Assembly (NCBI RefSeq): GCF_000017565.1
Contig: NC_009719.1
Span: 682,001-746,000, forward strand
Direction: 5' to 3'
DNA: 64,000 nucleotides
Source: Parvibaculum lavamentivorans DS-1
GTDB lineage: Bacteria > Pseudomonadota > Alphaproteobacteria > Parvibaculales > Parvibaculaceae
In this document: one piece after another, positions 28,860-37,350 of the stretch
Position numbering within the stretch: position 1 is the stretch's first letter
Layout of the letters: the number at the start of each line of letters is the position of its first letter
Position numbers and translations under genes: made by a program
Notes under the pieces: generated by a model
The model's input: only the letters and a program-made list of their open reading frames with translations
Databases searched by the model: none
Told to the model about the DNA's origin: nothing

Positions 28860-30845
28860 CTAGATTGTCGCCGCGATGGGACCGGGCTCCGGCTCCGCGG
28901 CCGGTGCGGACGAGGGCAGCGCGCAATAGGGGATCTTCGGAAGCGTTACAGTGACCGTTGTGCCGACGCCGAGTTCGCTGTCGATCGCCATGCTGCCGCC
29001 ATGCAACTCGGCAAGAGAGCGCACCAGGGCAAGGCCGAGGCCTGTACCCTCCTTGCTGAGCGCCGCATCTGTCGCGATCTGTTCAAAGGGTTGGCCGAGC
29101 CGCGCGATCTGATCGGCCGGGATGCCGCGCCCCGTATCGGCGACGGCGAAACAGATCGTTTCTTCCGTCTCCGTAAGCGCAACCGAAATGCGCCCGCCCG
29201 CCGGCGTGAATTTCGCCGAGTTGGACAGAAGGTTCAGCATGATCTGCTTGAGGGCGCGCTCATCCGCGACAAGGGTGCCGCCAAGCTCCGCGCATTGGAT
29301 TTTCTTGACGAGGTGAATGCCGTTCTCCTCGGCCCGGCCGCGGACGAGGCGCACGCAGGATTCGATGAGAGCGGCAGCGTCCACCGTTTCGGGATGCAGT
29401 TCGTATTTTCCCGCCTCGATCTTCGACATGTCGAGAATGTCGCTTATGAGATCGAGGAGAAGCGCGCCGCTTTCGTTGATGAGCTGCGCATATTCGGTAT
29501 ATCGCGGATGCCCGAGCGCGCCGAACATCTGCATACGCAGAATTTCCGAGAATCCGATGATCGCGTTGAGCGGTGTCCGGAGCTCGTGGCTCATATTGGC
29601 GAGGAAGCGGGACTTCGTACGGCTCGCGGTTTCTGCGCGCTCACGCGCATCGAGAAGCTCCATCTCGTGCCGCTTGCGCTCGCTGATGTCGCGCGTGATA
29701 CCGATCACTTCCGCCGTCTGCCTGCCATCCGTGTCGCACGCCCGGCGCATCGTCGACTCAAGCCAGACATAGTGTCCGTCCTTGTGAAGGAACCGGTAGT
29801 CGAAATGGACCGACTCGCCGCTGGTAATGCACTGGATGAAGGCATCCCGCGCGCGCGGAAAATCTTCCCGGTGGATCATCTCTTCCGAAATCGGATTGCC
29901 GATGAATTCCTCGGCCTTCCGGCCGAGGATCGGCTCGACGGCAGGTGAGATGAAGATGACTTTCGATTCCGCGTCGTAATGCGCCACGACGTCGGAGGCC
30001 TGCTCCGTCATCAGCCGGTATTTCGCTTCGCTCGCCTTGAGCGCGAGTTCGGCCTCGACCTCCTCATGCACATCTTCTGCGAGGCCGACAAGCGCGCCGA
30101 TCTCGCTATAGGCATCAGCCTCGGCATAGGCATAGGTCTTGATGTAGCGGTAGTTCCCGTCTCCGGCACGAAAGCGGGTAATGGAATTTACGGGCTCGTG
30201 CGTCTCGAAGGCGTCGATGAATTGTGAAAGAAGCTCGTCGCGGTCTTCCGGGTGAACGAGATGTTCGTACCAGTCGCCGGCGGCGGGAAGCTGACCCTCT
30301 TCAAGGCCGAGGATCCTGGCCACGCCGCGCGACCATTGCGGCGCCGGCTCGCCCTTCACCCAGCGCCAATGGCCGAAGCGCGCCAGCTGCTCGGCTTCGC
30401 GCAGCTTGCTTTCCAGCATATGGGTTTCGGTTACGTCGCGAGAGACGCACAGGATACCGGCCACATCGGGGTCGCCGATCAGATTGCATCCGCGCGTTTC
30501 CAGGCGGCGCCACGTTCCGTTGAGATGCGGCAGGCGCACGAGTTCCAGGACTTCCGAGCCGGGGACGCGCGCACATTCCGCAATACGCCGCTCGATGCGC
30601 TCACGGTCGTCGGGATGAACGAGATCCGCGATCCGGCGCCCGACGAGAAGATCTTCCGACGTGCCCATCGCCTTGCGCACAGCCGGGCTCTGATAGGTGA
30701 TGACGCCGTCGCAATCGAGAATGGTGAGGATGTCGCCGACATTTTCGACGAGGGCGCGATAGAAATCGCCCGATGCCGCGCGGAATTCTCCCGCACTGGT
30801 CTCGGACTGCTTCGCCGCTTGTCCCTTGTCTGCGGGACGGCCCAT
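28860..30845 (-). CDS. PAS-domain sensor histidine kinase, PleC/DivJ-like core
   Basis: 661 aa with no obvious membrane segment, so it is probably cytosolic. Three PAS domains lie at about residues 28-145, 150-265 and 270-390. The dimerisation and phosphoacceptor helix ANMSHELRTPLNAIIGFSEIL is followed by a stretch ending in SDILDMSKIEAGKYEL, typical of the PleC/DivJ/PdhS group that acts on DivK. The ATPase has N box MLNLLSNSAKFT, DTGRGIP and GTGLGLALV. No response regulator is adjacent, so it is an orphan kinase. A CtrA-like site lies upstream at 30957. Confidence 0.92.
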   Translation of the reverse strand: MGRPADKGQAAKQSETSAGEFRAASGDFYRALVENVGDILTILDCDGVITYQSPAVRKAMGTSEDLLVGRRIADLVHPDDRERIERRIAECARVPGSEVLELVRLPHLNGTWRRLETRGCNLIGDPDVAGILCVSRDVTETHMLESKLREAEQLARFGHWRWVKGEPAPQWSRGVARILGLEEGQLPAAGDWYEHLVHPEDRDELLSQFIDAFETHEPVNSITRFRAGDGNYRYIKTYAYAEADAYSEIGALVGLAEDVHEEVEAELALKASEAKYRLMTEQASDVVAHYDAESKVIFISPAVEPILGRKAEEFIGNPISEEMIHREDFPRARDAFIQCITSGESVHFDYRFLHKDGHYVWLESTMRRACDTDGRQTAEVIGITRDISERKRHEMELLDARERAETASRTKSRFLANMSHELRTPLNAIIGFSEILRMQMFGALGHPRYTEYAQLINESGALLLDLISDILDMSKIEAGKYELHPETVDAAALIESCVRLVRGRAEENGIHLVKKIQCAELGGTLVADERALKQIMLNLLSNSAKFTPAGGRISVALTETEETICFAVADTGRGIPADQIARLGQPFEQIATDAALSKEGTGLGLALVRSLAELHGGSMAIDSELGVGTTVTVTLPKIPYCALPSSAPAAEPEPGPIAATI

Positions 30846-30956
30846 GGATTCTCCCCACTCACGGATGCGCCGGCTGCTTTCGCGAACCGGCAGGTGCCGC
30901 TACAGGGAGGATGCTAGGGACATTTGTTTAACTTTCCATTGCCCGTCAATACGACG

Positions 30957-30972
30957 TTAACGGAGCGCTAAC
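30957..30972. promoter_or_regulatory. CtrA-like binding motif
   Basis: TTAA, seven bases, then CTAAC: one mismatch to the TTAA-N7-TTAAC consensus of the alphaproteobacterial cell-cycle regulator. It lies about 115 bp upstream of the histidine kinase start and 24 bp beyond the stop of the APH-like gene. Short motif, so chance is possible. Confidence 0.35.
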
Positions 30973-30995
30973 CGTATTTTCGGCGCAAAGCCTGA

Positions 30996-32066
30996 TTAGT
31001 CCGGGCGCTGTATGATTTGCCATGCGCGATCCGCGAGCAGGCGGCAGGAATCTCCCAGCGTCATCGCGCGCTCCGAACTCGCATTGCCGTCGAGCCCGCG
31101 CTTGTAGACACCCTGACTGATGGAAGCGAGACGGAACATCGAGAAGGCAAGATAGAAATTCCAGTTCGGAATGCCGTCGCGGCCGGCATGGCGGCAATAC
31201 TCGGCGACGAACTCCTGCTCCGTCGGTATGCCCGGCGTTTCATTGCGGTCGATCTCCGTGGCGCCGCCTGCGATGCCCAGAAGATCGTACATGCAGGTGT
31301 AAGCGACATCGGCAAACGGATGGCCGATGGTGCAAAGCTCCCAGTCGAGCACCGCGATCATGCGCGGCTCGGTAGGGTGGAACATCGTGTTGCCGAGACG
31401 GTAATCGCCATGTGCGATCGTTACCGAGGGCTCGTCGGGAATATGCGCCGGCAGGTAGTCGATGAGCTTTTCCATCGACGGAATGTCGGCCGTCTGCGCG
31501 CCGCGATACTGCTTGATCCAGCGGCCGGTCTGGCGCTCGAAATAATTGCCCGGCCTTCCGAAATCGCCGAGGCCTACCTTCTCGTAGTCGACCTTGTGAA
31601 GCTTCGCGAGATTTTCCGCGAGGTTGGCGTAAACGGCGCGGCGCTCCGCCTCGCTCGCCCCGGGCATGACCGACTCGCGGAAGACGCGGCCTTCCAGATA
31701 TTCCATGACATAGAAGGACGTGCCGATGACGCTGTCATCCTCGCAAAGCGCATACATATGCGGAACCGGAACATCGGTTTCGGCGAGCGCCTTCATCACC
31801 CGATACTCGCGATCGACCTGATGGGCACTGGCGAGAAGCTGTCCCGGTGGCTTCTTGCGCATCACATAGCGTTTGCCGCCGCCTGCACCTGTTGTTGTCA
31901 GCAGGAATGTGGGGTTTGACTGCCCGCCCTCGAACTGGCGCACTTCGAGCGTGCCGCCGAAGCCTTCGACGGCGTCGCGGCAATAGGCCTCGAGCCGCTT
32001 CAGATCGAAGCGATGCGCCTCGCGGATGGCGGTGGTTTCCTGCTCGGCACCGGCTGCTTCGGCCAT
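30996..32066 (-). CDS. APH-like phosphotransferase (ACAD10/11 kinase-domain family), paralogue
   Basis: 356 aa. HGDYRLGN and DWELCTIGHPFADVAY form the kinase active site, and YVMRKKPPGQLLASAHQVDREYRV is shared with the copy at 1674-2768. It begins MAEAAGAEQE, preceded by GGGAGAAAC. The family is linked with acyl-CoA dehydrogenases; a role in phosphorylating hydroxylated acyl intermediates is inferred. It lies 90 bp downstream of the desaturase on the same strand. Confidence 0.87.
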   Translation of the reverse strand: MAEAAGAEQETTAIREAHRFDLKRLEAYCRDAVEGFGGTLEVRQFEGGQSNPTFLLTTTGAGGGKRYVMRKKPPGQLLASAHQVDREYRVMKALAETDVPVPHMYALCEDDSVIGTSFYVMEYLEGRVFRESVMPGASEAERRAVYANLAENLAKLHKVDYEKVGLGDFGRPGNYFERQTGRWIKQYRGAQTADIPSMEKLIDYLPAHIPDEPSVTIAHGDYRLGNTMFHPTEPRMIAVLDWELCTIGHPFADVAYTCMYDLLGIAGGATEIDRNETPGIPTEQEFVAEYCRHAGRDGIPNWNFYLAFSMFRLASISQGVYKRGLDGNASSERAMTLGDSCRLLADRAWQIIQRPD

Positions 32067-32156
32067 GTTTCTCTCCCGGAATTAAAATCTTGTTGGGAGA
32101 GACTTACCACGCGGGCGAGGCGCGACAAAGGCGGCGGATCGGACGCAGCGGAAAGC

Positions 32157-33176
32157 TCAAGCCGCGTCCTGGCTCTCCGCAAAGCCTTCGCCCATGGTGC
32201 CGGAAACGCGCTGCCGCCGTGCATTGTGGACGACGCTGCCAGGCTTGTCGTCCGTGTCCGGGCGCGAAGTCGCCATGCGGATCACCTCGACATAGTTCTC
32301 CTTCGTCTCCATGCGGGGGCCATGGCCGTTCGCGATCAGGAAGCGGCGCGCGAGGGGAAGGTTATAGCAGGGCACCCACATCATCAGGTGATGCTCGACG
32401 TGATAATTCACCCAGTAGGGGGCGATGAGCGCGCGTTCGATGAGATTGGCCTTGGTCGTCCGCGCATGGCGGAACGGATCGTTATCGTCCGGTACCATGG
32501 CATGTTCCGCGATGTTGCGGATGCGCGTGATCGCCTGTTGCCAGGTGAGGAACGGCACGAGCCAGAGGACGAAATAGAGATACCAGTGGCCGGCGGCAGC
32601 AAGCACCGTAAAGATCGCGAGTTGGGCAACGGTCGCCCGGCCGAGCTTGCTCCAGAAGTGCCGCAGACGCTGTTCGAGCGGCCAATCCGCTTTCCCGATG
32701 GCGTTCAATATCTGCGCCTTGCGCTGCTGATAGCCGGTCTGGCCGGTGAGATCGCGGATCATCTTGCGGCGGAAGCTCTTGCGCGTGATCGGAAAGGGCG
32801 CCGACAGGATGAGGTCGGGATCTTCGGGCTGCTGCGTATTCGCGTGATGCTTCAGGTGGTAGCGGCGATAGGTGCCCGTCTCCGCCATCATCGGATAAGC
32901 GCAGAGCCACTGGCTCAGAAACGCGTTGAGCTTCGGATTATGCGTGAGGATGCCATGCGCGCCGTCATGCATGAGGATCGCCAACCCAAGCTGGCGTGCA
33001 CCGATGACCATTACCGCGAGGATATAGGTGAGCGGATTGGGAAAGGCGACGAAGACGGCCATGGCGCCGAAGATGACGCCCCAGGCGTGAACCACCGCCC
33101 ATGTGCCGCGGATGTCCGAGCGCTGGCGCACAATGGCGAGTTGTCCTGGCGTGAGAAGGTCTTTCGCGGCGCTCAT
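32157..33176 (-). CDS. Membrane fatty acid desaturase
   Basis: 339 aa with several hydrophobic segments. The three histidine boxes of the di-iron centre are HDGAHG, HLKHHANTQ and HVEHH. It introduces a double bond in an acyl chain or hydroxylates a related lipid. It is preceded by a tetR gene with a 4-bp overlap, so the regulator and enzyme form an operon. N-terminus MSAAKDLLTPGQ is cytosolic. Confidence 0.92.
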   Translation of the reverse strand: MSAAKDLLTPGQLAIVRQRSDIRGTWAVVHAWGVIFGAMAVFVAFPNPLTYILAVMVIGARQLGLAILMHDGAHGILTHNPKLNAFLSQWLCAYPMMAETGTYRRYHLKHHANTQQPEDPDLILSAPFPITRKSFRRKMIRDLTGQTGYQQRKAQILNAIGKADWPLEQRLRHFWSKLGRATVAQLAIFTVLAAAGHWYLYFVLWLVPFLTWQQAITRIRNIAEHAMVPDDNDPFRHARTTKANLIERALIAPYWVNYHVEHHLMMWVPCYNLPLARRFLIANGHGPRMETKENYVEVIRMATSRPDTDDKPGSVVHNARRQRVSGTMGEGFAESQDAA

Positions 33177-33829
33177 AGCGATGCTCTCCGTTCTTTCGTC
33201 TGGTTCGATTTTCGTGGCGCCGTCACGCCGGCACCTGCCATGCAGAAACTGACGATCTCTTCCACCACGCGCTCGGGCGCGCTGTCGAGCTCGTGCGATT
33301 CCGGTGCGAGGGGACCGATCAACGCCGTGGGTATGGCGCCTGCGATGCAGGCGGCCGCAATCCGCGCATTGGTCTTTGGAAATTCGCCGGTCTCAATGCC
33401 GTCCTCGAGAATGCCGGCGAAGATCTCGGCATGGGTGCGACGGAAGAAGGCGCGCTCCTCGGCAAGGTTCACATCCACAGGCTCGGCGAGCAGGACATAG
33501 GCCAGGCGCCGGCCCCGAACGGCGCGGCTGGCGAATGTGCGCAGCACCTCGGCCAGCCTCTCGCGCGCAGGTTCGTTCCCCGAAGCGATTGTCGCGAGCA
33601 TGTCCATCTCCCGCGCGGACACTTCGCGAAATACCTGTCGGCAAAGTTCTTCCTTGGAGGAGAAATAGCGGTAAAGCGTGCCTGTTGCGACGCCGGCTCT
33701 TTTTGCAATCTCGGTCATCTGAACGGCCGCAAAGCCGCCATCGGCCACAAGCATCCGCGCTGCATCGAGGATGCTGCGCCGGGTGTCCGCCAGCCGTGCC
33801 GCCACCTTGTCAGTCTGCCTGTAGGCCAA
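33173..33829 (-). CDS. TetR family transcriptional regulator
   Basis: 218 aa. The DNA-binding N-terminus has RRSILDAARMLVADGGFAAVQMTEIAKRAGVATGTLYRYFSSKEEL; the C-terminal ligand domain is variable. The first possible start is a TTG at 33829 because a stop codon is in frame just upstream; GGAGG lies 8 bp before it. It overlaps the desaturase start by 4 bp. Two TGAAC/GTTCA dyads cover its leader, so it probably represses its own operon. Confidence 0.92.
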   Translation of the reverse strand: MAYRQTDKVAARLADTRRSILDAARMLVADGGFAAVQMTEIAKRAGVATGTLYRYFSSKEELCRQVFREVSAREMDMLATIASGNEPARERLAEVLRTFASRAVRGRRLAYVLLAEPVDVNLAEERAFFRRTHAEIFAGILEDGIETGEFPKTNARIAAACIAGAIPTALIGPLAPESHELDSAPERVVEEIVSFCMAGAGVTAPRKSNQTKERRASL

Positions 33830-33833
33830 GATA

Positions 33834-33870
33834 TGAACCTCCGTTCATCGATGAAATGAACCATGGTTCA
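33834..33870 (-). promoter_or_regulatory. Tandem TetR operator (TGAAC-N4-GTTCA dyads)
   Basis: A perfect palindrome TGAACCATGGTTCA at 33857-33870 and an imperfect copy TGAACCTCCGTTCA at 33834-33847, with centres 23 bp apart. They lie between a -35-like TTGACG (complement of 33879-33884) and the tetR start and include the ribosome-binding site. This spacing fits cooperative binding of two dimers and autorepression. Confidence 0.7.
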
Positions 33871-33910
33871 CCCAAGTCCGTCAAGAGTGCGCGCCCGCGG
33901 CCTCGCAAAC

Positions 33911-33968
33911 AAAAACCCCGGCTTTCGCTTTTCCCGTAATCACGGGAGGCGAAAGCCGGGGGCTTTTT
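33911..33968. terminator. Strong bidirectional terminator
   Basis: CCCCGGCTTTCGC and GCGAAAGCCGGGG form a perfect 13-bp stem, extended inside by TCCCGT/ACGGGA over an AATC loop. There is a T-run on each side (AAAAA before, TTTTTT after). It ends the transcript of the 58-aa gene ahead of the tetR promoter. Confidence 0.88.
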
Positions 33969-33982
33969 TAGACGTATACGGA

Positions 33983-34159
33983 TCAATCGGCGGCGCGAAG
34001 CACCGGGACAAAATCATGATCGGCGGCGGACGCCTGAGCCTGTTTCGGCGCCGTCTGGCGCGCCCTCTCCTCGAACGCGCGCCAATGCGCCTGACCCGTG
34101 AAAACCTCGGCCGCCAGAGCGGCCTCATGAAGCCATTTTCTGAGCATTTTCTTCAACAT
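33983..34159 (-). CDS. 58-aa protein with strong expression signals
   Basis: Too short for a default gene call but well supported. The ribosome-binding site GGAAGGAGG lies 5 bp before the ATG, a promoter is visible upstream and a strong terminator follows 15 bp after the stop. The peptide starts MLKKMLRKWLHEAAL, an amphipathic basic helix, continues with a charged helix WRAFEERARQTAP and ends acidic (DHDFVPVLRAAD). No family recognised. It is divergent from the MFS gene. Confidence 0.72.
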   Translation of the reverse strand: MLKKMLRKWLHEAALAAEVFTGQAHWRAFEERARQTAPKQAQASAADHDFVPVLRAAD

Positions 34160-34180
34160 AGCTGCCTCCTTCCGGAGATA

Positions 34181-34232
34181 TTGCGATGCAACATATTTAG
34201 CGATGCGGCGCAAAAATTCAAGCATTTGCGCC
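34181..34232 (-). promoter_or_regulatory. Promoter of the 58-aa gene with two dyads
   Basis: On the minus strand, TTGAAT (34216-34221) and TAAATA (34194-34199) are separated by 16 bp. A perfect 8-bp dyad GGCGCAAA/TTTGCGCC (34207-34232) covers the -35 element and TTGC-GAT-GCAA (34181-34191) covers the expected start point. Two GCGATGC copies lie 17 bp apart. The layout suggests tight repression. Confidence 0.5.
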
Positions 34233-34312
34233 TGCGACAAAAGGGCTTGCGCGGATGGGCAGCGACAAGGGAGAGGGGTTGGGGCATAAAGCGGCAAAAC
34301 GGAATCCGGAAG

Positions 34313-35584
34313 ATGACTTCAACACCGCCGACCGACCGCATGACCGAGGACACGACCGCCGGGCTTTTCCGGCTGCGCGACTTCAGGCTCTACATTTCCG
34401 GCAGGTTCCTCGGCACGCTCGCCATGCTGATCCAGTCGGTGGCGGTGGGCTGGCAGGTCTACGACATCACGGAGAGCCCGATGGCGCTCGGCTATGTCGG
34501 CCTCGCGCAATTCCTGCCGATCGTGCTGCTGACCCTGCCGGCAGGCGACATCGCCGACCGCATCGACCGCCGCATCATCGTGGCGGTGAGCGCGGTGATG
34601 GAGGCGGCGGCGGCAGGCTGGCTGATCCTCCTCACACTGACGCATTCAGGCGACGTCACATATTTTTACGCGGCGCTGGCACTGTTCGGTTGCGCGCGCG
34701 CCTTCATGGCGCCTGCCTCCCGCTCCTTCGTGCCGCTGCTCGTCTCGGCGGTGCAATTGCCGCGCGCGGTGGCGGTAAGCTCATCCTCGTTCCAGATCGC
34801 GGTCATCACCGGACCGGCAATCGGCGGCGGGCTCTACCTCTTCGGCCCGGTCCTCGTCTATGCGCTCTGCGCCGCGCTTTTTCTCTGCGTCGCCGCCGCC
34901 TTCCTCGCGATCCGTACGCGCCCGCCCGTCGGAACGACCGGCTCCACCGTCGGCGCGCTGAAGCGCGTGACGGCGGGCATCGCCTATATGCGCCGCACGC
35001 CCATCGTGCTCGGCGCAATCTCGCTCGATCTCTTCGCGGTGCTGCTCGGCGGCGCGGTGGCGCTGCTGCCGATCTTCGCGCGCGATATATTGCATGTCGG
35101 ACCGGAAGGGCTCGGGCTCATGCGATCCGCGCCCGCCATCGGCGCCATCATCGTCAACCTGCTCATCATCTGGCGGCCGATCAGGAAGCGCACCGGCCAC
35201 ATCATGTTCGCCTGCGTCACCATTTTCGGTGTCGCCACCATCGCGTTCGGATTGTCGGAAGATTTCCTGCTGACGCTCGGCGCGCTGGCGATCATGGGCG
35301 CCTCCGACATGGTGAGCGTCAACATCCGCTCGACGCTTATTCCGCTCGCCACCCCACAGCCCATGCTCGGCCGCGTGACGGCCGTGGAAATGCTCTTCAT
35401 CGGCGCCTCGAACGAACTCGGCGAATTCGAATCCGGTCTTACGGCCGCATGGTTCGGAACCGTTCCCGCCGTCGTGATCGGCGGCCTCGGCACGCTCGGC
35501 GTCGTCGGCATATGGATGTGGCTTTTCCCGGACCTGAGAAAGGTCGACAAGCTCTCCGACGTGAAGCCGCAGGAACCCGGCTAG
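34313..35584 (+). CDS. MFS transporter (EntS/MFS_3-like exporter)
   Basis: 423 aa from MTSTPPTDRM, with 11-12 hydrophobic segments. FRLYISGRFLGTLAMLIQSVAVGWQVYDITESPMALGYVGLAQFLP and LPAGDIADRIDRRIIVAVS (loop 2-3 motif) are typical of this exporter group. The substrate, possibly a siderophore or small hydrophobic compound, cannot be told. Upstream 150 bp are shared with the divergent 58-aa gene. The stop overlaps the ubiA stop by 3 bp in convergent orientation. Confidence 0.88.
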   Translation: MTSTPPTDRMTEDTTAGLFRLRDFRLYISGRFLGTLAMLIQSVAVGWQVYDITESPMALGYVGLAQFLPIVLLTLPAGDIADRIDRRIIVAVSAVMEAAAAGWLILLTLTHSGDVTYFYAALALFGCARAFMAPASRSFVPLLVSAVQLPRAVAVSSSSFQIAVITGPAIGGGLYLFGPVLVYALCAALFLCVAAAFLAIRTRPPVGTTGSTVGALKRVTAGIAYMRRTPIVLGAISLDLFAVLLGGAVALLPIFARDILHVGPEGLGLMRSAPAIGAIIVNLLIIWRPIRKRTGHIMFACVTIFGVATIAFGLSEDFLLTLGALAIMGASDMVSVNIRSTLIPLATPQPMLGRVTAVEMLFIGASNELGEFESGLTAAWFGTVPAVVIGGLGTLGVVGIWMWLFPDLRKVDKLSDVKPQEPG

Positions 35585-36498
35585 AAGAGTTTTCCCGCGA
35601 CGATGGCGGCGAAGACGATGAAGCCGAAATCGCGATTGGAGCGGAAGAGGTGAAGGCAGAGCGCCGGATCGTCGACATCGAGCTTCACGATCTGCCAGAC
35701 GAGCTGCAGGGCGGCGAGCGCGACGCCGAGATAGAAGAACATGCCGATGGAGGCGGCGGCGCCCGACGCGACAAGCGCCGCGATCATCGCACCATAGAAA
35801 ACCCAGAGCCATTTCCGCGTGGATGCCCCGAGCTTCAGCGCCGATGACTTGACGCCGATCAGCGCATCGTCGTCCTTGTCCTGATGCGCATAGATCGTGT
35901 CATAGCCGACGGTCCAGAAGATCGCGCCGAGATAAAGCAGCGCCGGCGCGAGCGCGAGCGAACCCGTGACGGCCGCCCAGCCCATCAGCGCGCCCCAATT
36001 GAAGGCGAGGCCGAGAACGATCTGCGGCCAATACGTGACGCGCTTCATGAAAGGATAGATCGCGACGAGCGCGAGCGATGCGAGGCCAAGCGCGATGGTG
36101 AACGCATTGAGCGAAAGAAGAACCGCGAGACCGGCGAGACATTGCGCGGCAAGAAAAATCCACGCGGCCTTGACGCTGACGGCGCCCGATGGAATGGGAC
36201 GCGACCGCGTGCGCTCCACCGCCGCGTCGATGTTGCGATCCGCGATGTCGTTCCATGTGCAGCCCGCGCCGCGCATGACGATTGCGCCGATAGCGAAGAT
36301 AAGCATGAGGCCGAGGTCCGGGCCCGCATCGCCTGCAAGCGCGATAGACCACCAGCAAGGGAGCAGCAGCAGCCATGTGCCGATGGGCCTGTCGAGGCGC
36401 GCGAGCCGCATATAGGGACGCGCGAAACGAGGCGCGAAGCGGTCCACCCAGTTCGCGGGCGGCGCATCGGCGACGCGGGTTTCGGCCTGCTGGGTCAT
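35581..36498 (-). CDS. ubiA: 4-hydroxybenzoate polyprenyltransferase
   Basis: 305 aa starting at MTQQAETRVAD. It attaches the polyprenyl chain to 4-hydroxybenzoate in ubiquinone synthesis; ubiD for the next step is also in this window. The two Asp-rich motifs NDIADRNID and DKDDD are present, with multiple membrane helices. The upstream 175 bp contain a Pho-box-like array. Confidence 0.95.
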   Translation of the reverse strand: MTQQAETRVADAPPANWVDRFAPRFARPYMRLARLDRPIGTWLLLLPCWWSIALAGDAGPDLGLMLIFAIGAIVMRGAGCTWNDIADRNIDAAVERTRSRPIPSGAVSVKAAWIFLAAQCLAGLAVLLSLNAFTIALGLASLALVAIYPFMKRVTYWPQIVLGLAFNWGALMGWAAVTGSLALAPALLYLGAIFWTVGYDTIYAHQDKDDDALIGVKSSALKLGASTRKWLWVFYGAMIAALVASGAAASIGMFFYLGVALAALQLVWQIVKLDVDDPALCLHLFRSNRDFGFIVFAAIVAGKLF

Positions 36499-36625
36499 CT
36501 TCGGATCCGCTGCGAGGAGGCGCCCAGGGAGCATTTTCCGGGGCTGTTTCGACGGGCCGACACTAGCGATTCGGAGCCTTGTTTGCACCCCGGGAGAGGG
36601 CATGGATATGCCATAATGCAGGCGA

Positions 36626-36654
36626 CTGTCATCCAACCGTCACGAAACCGTCAT
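36626..36654. promoter_or_regulatory. Three-unit Pho-box-like direct repeat
   Basis: CTGTCAT, CCAA, CCGTCAC, GAAA, CCGTCAT: three 7-bp units with exact 11-bp periodicity, the geometry bound by PhoB-type OmpR-family regulators. It is in the 175-bp gap between the nudix stop and the ubiA start, 128 bp upstream of ubiA. Read towards ubiA the units appear as ATGAC(G/A)G followed after 10 bp by TATGGC. Regulator and target are inferred. Confidence 0.55.
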
Positions 36655-36673
36655 CTGGTGTTTTGCCGGCTCG

Positions 36674-37168
36674 TCAGGGTGCGATTGCGAAGGGCAAAGC
36701 GGGGATATCTCCCCTTGTCAGGGCGGGGATATGTTGCGGCAGCGAAGTGGGGAAAATGGTCTCCTCCGTCGCCTGAAGCTCACCCGGCGTCCACCATTTC
36801 ATCTCGTGAATGACCTGCCGCTCCAGCTCGGTCCACGCGCTCTGGTTGAGATCGGTTGCATCGGTCCAGGCGGGGAGGAAGGTCTCCTGAAGGAGACGGG
36901 TTTTGCCGTGGATGCAAAGCGAATGTTCGGTGGTCCAGACGGGTGGACCGAAGCGGACGCCGCTCAGTCCCGTCTCCTCCCGGAGCTCCCGCCTTGCCGC
37001 TGTGGCAACGTCCTCTCCGGGCTCGATTTCCCCGCCGATGGTCACCCAATAGGGCGCGGCCAGCACCTTGCCCGCGGCATCGCCGACATCCGGGTCATGC
37101 ATGCGGACGAGGAGGAGACGGTTCTGCGGATCGAAGAGGAGGACACGGGCGGTCTTGCGGGGGTGCAT
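36674..37168 (-). CDS. NUDIX hydrolase
   Basis: 164 aa from MHPRKTARVLLFD. The Nudix box GGEIEPGEDVATAARRELREETGLSG is complete (GX5EX7REUXEEXGU). It hydrolyses a nucleoside diphosphate linked to another group; the substrate is unknown. The C-terminal part EMKWWTPGEL is usual. It follows the low-GC region at 37.2 kb and is separated from ubiA by 175 bp. Confidence 0.92.
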   Translation of the reverse strand: MHPRKTARVLLFDPQNRLLLVRMHDPDVGDAAGKVLAAPYWVTIGGEIEPGEDVATAARRELREETGLSGVRFGPPVWTTEHSLCIHGKTRLLQETFLPAWTDATDLNQSAWTELERQVIHEMKWWTPGELQATEETIFPTSLPQHIPALTRGDIPALPFAIAP

Positions 37169-37350
37169 GGGGGTTTTGTCGACTACAGTCGGAAGGGGCG
37201 CAACATTAGAGTACCCAAGAAGAACAGCATTTGCTTTCGACAGGGACAAGGAGGGGGAGGGCGCGCATGTGGAGGTTTGGCGAGTTGGTTCCGCGTCCGA
37301 AGTTTCCCACGGATGAGGAACAGTGAGAATGGGATGCTGAGCGACGCGTC

